NCBI GenBank assembly: GCA_031002005.1
Contig: CM061918.1
Coordinates: 40,366,947-40,430,946, forward strand
Reading direction: 5' to 3'
Origin: Vandiemenella viatica
Lineage: Eukaryota > Arthropoda > Insecta > Orthoptera > Morabidae
DNA length: 64,000 bases
Made by a program: the position numbers and the translations under genes. The notes beneath the pieces are model-generated. The model was given only the letters and a program-made list of their open reading frames with translations, made no database searches and had not been told where the DNA came from. Below, piece after piece: positions 57,379 to 64,000 of the stretch (position 1 is its first letter; every line of letters begins with the position of its first letter).

Positions 57379-59180
57379 TTGATCTTTGGCTTAATCATGT
57401 GGTACACGTATCCAGTCTCTTTGAAAACTAATATGACTACAGTTTATACTGTGCCAAGTGATGAGTTTCAGTATGTGCACATCTTCACTAATATAGGTCT
57501 AGAACTTGCTGAAAAAATCAAAAGTGCAACTGATGAAGCCACAAACAGAGTCAAGTACAATTACACCTCAAAATCCCAGACACAGTCTGCCTTCTTCCCC
57601 CCATATCAGAAGTAGAAATAGCAAGCCACATAACAGCACTGAAGAATGACTCTGCATGTGGGTATGATAATATAAGTAGTAAAACTCTGAAGACTGAATA
57701 AATTTATACTGCTGCCGCTAAAACATATATTTAACCTATCTTTAACAGAAGGACAGTTTCCAGACCCCTTTAAAATAGGGGTCATTATACACCAGTGTAT
57801 AAGTAAGGTGATAAAAAACAAGTATGCAATTATAGGCCGATTTCCCTCACTACTCATCTTCCAAAATTGCTAGAAAAATGTATTAAAAGTAGATTAATGA
57901 ACTACTTGGATGAATTCAGTATACTCTCAAAAAATCAGTTTGGTTTCAGACCAAATGTAAGTACTCAGGACGCTATACACCCATTGACAAATCACATATG
58001 CAAGATGATGGACAGTTCCAAAAGGACAATTTCAGTATTTCTAGATCTAAAAAAAGCATTTGACACTGTCAATCATACTATACTACTTGCAAAACTCGAG
58101 AAGATTGGTATACAAGGAACTGCTCAGAAACTATTAAATAGTTTTCTGTGTAACAGAACACAAATGGTACGAATTGGAGACAACGTAAGTAAAGTTGCAG
58201 AAGTCAAAGTAGGTGTTCCACAAGGAACAGTACTAGGACCAGTTCTGTACCTTGTTTACATAAATGACCTATGTGAATTAAATCTTAGAGCAAAAATCAC
58301 TTCATATGCTGATGACACAGCTGTGACTGTTGCAGGTAACACTTGGGAAGACAGCTTCAATGCAGCTCAGGAAGCCCTAAACGCTGTTCAGCAATGGTTA
58401 AACCAAAATCTTCTAACTATAAATGAAAACAAGACCAAATTCGTTTGCTTTACACATAATATAACAACACACCCACCGGACCATCAAACTCTAATACTCC
58501 ACAAACCCACATGCAATAGTCACACAAAATGTAACTGTGTCAAAATACAGAAAGCAAAAAACATTTTGTATCTAGTCATAGAAATAGACTGCAATATGCG
58601 TTGGAATCATCATGCATCAAACTTAGTTGCTAAACTACAAAAGCTTATTTATGCATTTTATAGGATAAGAAACATTATCCCATTCGAAGCATTAAGAATG
58701 GTTTATTTCGCCTTAGTCCAAACACACTTACAGTATGGTATAAACAGCTGGGGAGGGATACTTGATACACACTTGGCTCAGGTCAACAGATGTCAAAATT
58801 ACATTCTGAAAGTGATGTACAAAAAGCCATACACTTTTCCAACCTGTGAGCTATATAAACAAAGCATGTTGCTCAACATCTGTCAGCTATTTATTCAAAC
58901 AACGGTCATGTACATACATGCCAATATAAAAGTCTTCAACGCTAGTGACCTACCACACTTGAATACTAGAATACAAAAAAGAAATGGAGCATTCATCCCT
59001 TGCCGAAACACTCTGCTACGACAAAGACGTCCAAGAATTTATAATAAATTACCTGCAGATGTTATCAATAAACCAAAGTATACCATGAAGAAATATATAT
59101 CCGTTTGGCTTTTAGAGAACTATGAATTATTAAATGAATTAATAAATTTTCATCACTTGGTATATATATATAGGTCTTAA
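57379..59180 (+). pseudogene. LINE reverse transcriptase, C-terminal 437 codons still open
   Basis: Non-LTR reverse transcriptase. The open part (57867-59180) has NQFGFRPN, FLDLKKAFDTVNH, GVPQGTVLGPVLYLVYIND and the catalytic box SYADDTAV, then the thumb and a C-terminal domain (FYRIRNIIPFEALRMVYFAL, YGINSWGG). The key aspartates are all present. Upstream, the N-terminal part continues in other frames: 57379-57615 shows FTNIGLELAEKIKS, followed by KNDSACGYDNIS and NYRPIS, with one stop and frameshifts, so the copy lacks its endonuclease and is dead. The motifs fit a CR1/Jockey-like clade. It lies in the intron of the KRAB-like gene, in the same orientation. Confidence 0.88.
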
Positions 59181-59499
59181 ATATTACTTTACCACTAAGA
59201 ATTTTTAAAATGTCCATGTACATGGAACAAATCTTTATAAAAATTGTATCACTTGCGTCTTTATGTCCCTAATATACTCTGTTGATTATTGTTTATACAC
59301 AATCAAGTAGGCAAATCTCCATAACGTAAAAATCAAGATAGTTACAACTTGAAGCCCACACACAAGTTTTACCTTATGTGGGATTCACAATATAGCCTTC
59401 TAATATTCAATACCATATTAAAATTGTATAACTGTTATTTGTGAATAAAAAAAATGGAAAAAAATCTATTTTTCCTGCCATGTGTTATACATGATTATG
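59181..59499. other. LINE 3' region and spacer
   Basis: Probably the LINE's 3' untranslated region; a 'gaataaaaaaaatgg' string near 59441 may be its end. Nothing else seen. Confidence 0.4.
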
Positions 59500-59608
59500 G
59501 CTGTAAACCATAATATTGTTAAGTATGTTAGTGTTTATGGGTTTGCTGCAATTCCTCTGCATTCATGTTTGGTAAGTGATGAGTTTAATTTTCCTATTGT
59601 TCCTTCTA
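59500..59608. repeat. foldback family, right end
   Basis: Carries aaccataatattgttaagta, then cctctgcattcatgtttggt, aagtgatgag and ttttcctattgttcc, the inverted partner of the end at 56044. Confidence 0.6.
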
Positions 59609-59776
59609 TATATACATACATATATGTGCTCAAAACATTTTTATAAAAATACTTAGTTAAGAATGAATGAATTAAGTTTAGAAGAGGAATAATGAAATAT
59701 TAGAATACTAATTACATATACATGTTGAACATCATGATTACATTTGATAATACTTGAAACTATATCACTATTTCAG

Positions 59777-59874
59777 GTATCAATGTTCCTAAACCAGACT
59801 TCATGTACCCAGTTCCTAAAAAGGTTCCCAAACCTTCTCCTGATTTGAAGAAACCTATTTCTCATCCCAGTAAG
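59777..59874 (+). CDS. second coding exon of the PRDM9-like KRAB gene
   Basis: The acceptor tatttcag (ending 59776) and donor gtatgg (59875) bound 98 bases. With one base carried over from the exon at 51544-51707, the frame is open and reads GINVPKPDFMYPVPKKVPKP, then SPDLKKPISHPSK, ending in phase 0. The start continues the KRAB end in the way PRDM9 does: after NY..L...G a short stretch ends in a P.FM motif. The rest is Pro/Lys-rich linker. The next exon is not found before the end of the window. The reading-frame match across an 8.1-kb intron supports both exons. Confidence 0.7.
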
Positions 59875-61170
59875 GTATGGAGTTCGATACATTTTTAAAA
59901 CAGAAGAGACTGTTTTAATGACTTTCACAGCATCAGTTAGGCATTCATTTGTGATAACATATTCTTAAAACAGAAATATTTTTCTGTATTAACATTTGTA
60001 CAATAGGAGTTAAAGAGGAACAAATATACATACACAAATCAGATTATTTGTTAAATCAATTATAATTACCTACATTAAGTTTGAATTACAAGTATGGCAT
60101 GATGACAGTTATGAGAGAAACATTATGTTTTAAATTGGAAATTCAGCAATTGCTTGGAAATGTAAAATTCACAAAGCCAAAGAATCTGTTGCATACTTTT
60201 TAAATGTATCTTAAGATGCTATACACATTTTAATTGAGGTGTAATTCTGAGCTCTTCATCAAATTTCAATTCTATAATAAGATCTTTCAAGGAACCTCAC
60301 AATTGGTTACTTTAAAAAAGAGAACTTACGTGGGAATGGAATTAAAGGGGTGTATAATAATGCATATGACACTTTTGACCAGCAGATTTTCTAAATGTAT
60401 TTTGTGTAGTTAACTGACACGAGTTTTAATGTCCTGTGTCATGGCTGCCTAACAATAATAACACTAGGTAAAAATGGACTTGCAATTTCATGTGGAGTCT
60501 GAACTAAAGAAGCATTATAGTGTAATTCACACAATGAAAGCTGACACATTAAGAGCCTAAAAAAAGTTTGATCCAAAAAATATTCAAACAAGGAAGCTTT
60601 CATTTCCCAGTCATGCACCTCATCATTATGGCATCAGATTGCTCAATTGAATTGACTGAACATGATAAATGGGGTAAATATAGCTAAATTTTCTGATGCA
60701 TACTGTTGTAGCATCAAATTTTTGTTGACTTTAATCTTTTGTTAATTGATAGTCTAATTCCATTTTTACAGATCCTGCATAAGTTGCACCTTTATGTAGC
60801 TCATTAGGCTGAATTATTTCTACGTCACACTCTCTTTTTTCCCCTTATAGCATTATTTACTGTGTCATTATTATGGTCATCAATTGTTGGCTATGTTTAA
60901 TAAATTCAAATGACTGATGCCAGTAGCAACTTTAAAAGTGTCTGGCTTTTTTTTTTAATTACTCTGCAGATAGGAAACCATGGCTGAGTTATGAACTAAA
61001 ATTAAATTTACACTAATCTCAAGGATAAGAGAGGATTATAGCGGTTCCACATAAATTTTGCGTCCACTGAGCCATCGTTTGAAGCTATTAACATTAATAA
61101 GACTGCTCCACCAGTATCACAATGTTAATGTCATTGCCTATATGATGATGATAGTAATAATAAACTGCTG
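59875..61170. other. intron, nothing recognised
   Basis: AT-rich, with no further exon that fits splice phase and no clear repeat boundary. A 'tttttacag' acceptor-like site at about 60771 leads to a frame that closes after 11 codons, so I do not call it. Confidence 0.45.
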
Positions 61171-62984
61171 CTAGGAAATGAAAACAAGGAAGGATAGAGA
61201 AAATAAAACCATATTTCACCACATAAGAAGGCAGGTTGTAAGGTATCCCTCGTTATATTTTCAATATTTTCGTTTAGATCCGGTCAAGTTTGGGGTTTAC
61301 TTCGGTATACGATACCACAGTTTAAATCGAGATAACCACACTTTTAGTACAATAAAGTGAATAAATAACACATAGTAACCATAAATAAGAAGTTTCAGGT
61401 AAAATATAAGCAATAAACTCACCTAAATGAGCGTAATCAGTAATAATCCATGAAGCAGGAAACACAGGTGTATTACACCTCTATAGCACTAATACTTCAC
61501 TAAATTAAACACTGTAAAACACTTTCGTAATTAGAATTTCACCATTTGATATTAAATTCACTAATAACTCGCAGCTCCAGGCCGATTTAAAGTTCTAAAT
61601 ATGAAATTTAATGCATCTCGACATGGGAGCTAGTCAACATTTAATTCCACCACATCTAAACAACTTCAAAGCTTTAAAAGTAAATATAACCAAGTAAAAA
61701 TAACCAGCCAGTTAATATTTTGTAAGTTTCCGGTAACAATCGACCAATAAATCGAAATATAAGTGAATAACAGTCAACCGGTAATGACAACATAAAATCG
61801 AAACTTTAGAAATTAATAACTCAGAAACTAACATGTTTAGCGGCCTAAAAACTTCTCTAAAGTGCTTAGAATAAATAAAGGATCAATTTAAATTTAGTCT
61901 CAGGACACAACCGGCTATAAATAAAAAGCAGAATATTTGGTTGCACAAAGGAAAAACAGGGAAACTTAGGAATTTCATAACTCCCGTCAGAATTAACCGA
62001 TTTGGAAGATTTTTGCACTGTTGAGTTCAGCAGAGGACAGAGAACGATTTAAAAATAATATTAACTTCAGATTTTAAGGTCTCGAGGGGAAGAATTTTTC
62101 CTATGACGTTTTATGACGTCAGCAGTACGCGACTCAAATATGCTTTTAAATTAACCAAACTTAAAAATTCATTTTCACTGGTCTGGAAGCTTTAAAACTT
62201 TAACTAAACATTTCACGACACTTGTCTTGTTACGCTCTTCATTCGGTGAATTTCTGGTAGTACATAGTTAACAGATTATTTTTACAGATAGACTATTGTT
62301 TCAGCCAGTAGGGTAGTTTGATAAAAGAGACAAGTCGGCCATCTTTCTCGCACTCGGCCGGAACATCTAGTAGTGATATCATGTAATCTCTCGCGGAGCG
62401 AGTTTAAACGGTAGCAGCTTGGTAGTGGCTTAGAGTGCGGTGGATTGTGGGAAGTTTGACGTCATGGCTTAGGCTGGAAACGAGTCTACTATGGGTCAGG
62501 CACGCTTAGCGGCGGCCATTTTCGAAATTTGAAACAACCTTTCTTTTGGGACTAACAGTTTCTGGACATGTGACTATCTAATTTTCAACTCAGTTCTGGG
62601 GGTTTAGTGCTCTGATTCTCAACCTGTGATTTTTGGTGAACGATTATATCCGATTGCCTTGCTAACTGTGAACTTGTATTATTTACGTGAAAATTTTCAG
62701 AATATAATTCAGTGATTCAACATGTGACTTTCATTTCTACAATAGTACCTTTCTTGCAGTAGGTTAAACTGTAAGTGGCGACTGTGGTCTACTTTTAACA
62801 GTTAGCATAAAGGTTTTAACACGGTAACAGAACTTTTGTTTTGGACTTAGAATATTTTGGATGACAACTGGTTCAGGTGAAGAAGCTGATACCAACCCCC
62901 ACTATCGGCAACGCCCTGACAAGGTGGACCATACTAACCCAAAAGCTTATGTTTTTGTATTAATTTTGGACCTCCCGCCCTCAT
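61171..62984. repeat. foldback family copy interrupted by a solo LTR
   Basis: The left end (aatgaaaacaaggaaggata, then ccatatttcaccacataaga and aggcag) is at 61171-61236. The right end (ttatgtttttgtattaattt, then cctcccgccctcat) is at about 62940-62984. Between them lies the solo LTR 61237-62921. Beyond the right end LINE sequence starts directly. Confidence 0.6.
61237..62921 (+). mobile_element. solo LTR of about 1.69 kb, same family as at 13265
   Basis: Starts TGTAAGG and ends CCCTGACA, with the 4-base duplication aggt at 61233-61236 and 62922-62925. It aligns over its length with the reverse complement of 13265-14898 (for example taaatgagcgtaatc near 61426 and cattttcactggtctggaag near 62171) with substantial divergence, so the two insertions are independent. 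No internal retrotransposon sequence. Confidence 0.85.
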
Positions 62985-64000
62985 ATTGGAATGGAAATGA
63001 GGAAGGAAGAAGAAATGGAGTAGGGATAGTTGTAAGAGAGGGGCTGAAAGAGGAAGTGGAAGAGATTAGTGACAGAATGATGAAGGTTAAGATAGCGGTC
63101 AGAGGGAGAAAACTAGACGTACTCCAAGTATATGCCCCACAAGTAGGCTGTCCAATTAGCGAGAATTTGAGCAGGAGTTGCAAAGACAGTTAAACGGGCA
63201 AAATATTATAATTATGGGAGACCTAAATGCCCATATAGGCACAGAAAGGTAGGGTTATGAGGAAGTAATAGGGACAGAAGGATGGGGTGGCAGAAATGAA
63301 GAAGAGGAAAGGCTTCTGGATCTCTGCAAAAGAAATGGATTGAAAATAGGAAATTCCTGGTACAAAAAGCAAGAGAGCCACAATGTAACATGGTACAGTA
63401 GCAATTGGCAGAGGAAGTCAGTTGTGGACTACTTTATATTTGATGGTGAATTAAAGCAGAGTGTGGCAGATGTGAAGGTAATACCATCAGAGTGATCACC
63501 GGCTATTAATAATGGAGCTGAGGATTGTGACAGAGAGGAGAAAATCAGAAAGACAGGATAGGGGATTAAGAGTATGGAAGTTGAAAGAGAAGGACAATGA
63601 AGAGGAATACCAGAGAATAATTAGGAGTAAGATACCAGTAGCAGAAATGGGGACAGTGGATTAGGAGTGGGAATATTTCAAAACAATGTTAGTCCAACCA
63701 GCAGAAACAGTGTGTGGAAGGACTGGTAACACTAAAAGGTGGAAAGAAACAGCATGGTGAAATGATAGAGTAAAACAAGCAGTGGAATTCAAGAATACTG
63801 CCTTCAGGGAATGGTTCAAGCAGATGACACAGGAGACAAGGGATGACTATGTGAAGAAAAAGAAGGAGACCTAAAAAATAGTAACGGAGGAAAGGAGGAA
63901 GTGGCTGGAGAAATGGACCAACATGATGGAAGAAGATAGCAAAGGAAATAAGAAAGTAATATATGGAATGGTAAAAAGGAAGAGGAAGGAGTGGATAGAA
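62985..64000 (+). pseudogene. LINE endonuclease domain, runs off the window
   Basis: Begins inside the endonuclease (YWNGNEEGRRNGVGIVVREG, LDVLQVYAPQVG), then in other frames IIIMGDLNAHIG, NGLKIGNSWYKKQESHNVTW and SVVDYFIFDGELKQSVADVKV. These are conserved steps of the apurinic-type endonuclease, with the catalytic GDLN and the later aspartate of VDYF visible. After about 63500 the linker towards the reverse transcriptase follows, Lys/Glu-rich. Frameshift near 63165 and stops near 63250 and 63497. The N-terminal start is missing. It resembles RTE-type or related insect LINEs. Confidence 0.75.

Noticed and set aside
60764..60810. Third exon of the KRAB-like gene after tttttacag
   Set aside because: The frame hits a stop after 11 codons and shows no PRDM9-like sequence.
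62861..63193. 110-codon open frame starting MTTGSGEEAD
   Set aside because: It is a chimera: the first about 20 codons lie in the solo LTR end, then it crosses a foldback remnant and enters LINE endonuclease sequence. Not one gene.
1..64000. CRISPR arrays, rRNA, true tRNA genes, bacterial operons
   Set aside because: No regularly spaced direct repeats, no rRNA-like stretches. The only tRNA-like sequences are SINE heads. Gene structure is eukaryotic.

Overview
The window reads as a piece of an AT-rich, intron-bearing arthropod nuclear genome, most likely insect. There are no operons or dense coding. Instead there is a thick, nested mixture of transposable elements: mariner, piggyBac, hAT, pogo, Ty3/gypsy, several non-LTR (LINE) families, a Penelope-like fragment, tRNA-derived SINEs and many hairpin (foldback) elements. 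Almost all transposon genes are broken. One assembly gap of exactly 1000 N lies at 32499-33498. The species cannot be named from the sequence.

Layout. 1-5.1 kb: hairpin/foldback elements and decayed SINEs. 5.3-6.6 kb: a complete but dead mariner. 6.6-10.15 kb: AT-rich sequence leading to a GC-rich likely terminal exon of a host gene on the minus strand (9880-10149). 10.4-12.2 kb: a large foldback element holding a SINE and a pogo-type MITE. 12.6-16.4 kb: a LINE split by a 1.63-kb solo LTR with 4-bp target duplications. 17-18.2 kb: a second LINE remnant on the minus strand. 19.6-22.4 kb: a nearly whole piggyBac with TTAA duplications, one intron and two in-frame stops. 23.2-23.8 kb: a mariner stump cut by a gypsy element. 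23.8-32.5 kb: two gypsy copies in inverted orientation; the minus copy keeps pol, while the plus copy has young LTRs, gag and an unrecognised acidic ORF but no pol. 33.5-36.4 kb: a 3'UTR-like stretch after the gap. 37-39.8 kb: foldback pieces, a SINE and a MITE. 39.8-46.1 kb: a hAT element with a pogo element nested in it. 46.5-51.3 kb: pieces of one LINE family, one of them hit by a hAT-type MITE.

51.5-59.9 kb holds the most interesting host gene: two exons on the plus strand, joined in phase across an 8.1-kb intron, that encode a KRAB-like domain of the type found at the N-terminus of PRDM9/PRDM7 histone methyltransferases. The intron contains a SINE, a LINE endonuclease remnant, a hAT MITE, a mariner, a Penelope-like fragment, a LINE reverse transcriptase, a perfect hairpin and foldback ends. 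From 61.2 kb to the end there is a foldback element interrupted by a second solo LTR of the same family as the one at 13 kb, then a LINE endonuclease fragment running off the window.

How it fits together: there is no multi-gene pathway here. The window records successive insertions, most of them datable by nesting order and target-site duplications, around the edges of two or three host genes. The likely points of novelty are the KRAB-like gene in an invertebrate, the pol-less gypsy derivative with its own conserved-looking ORF, and a hairpin family whose arms are still almost identical.
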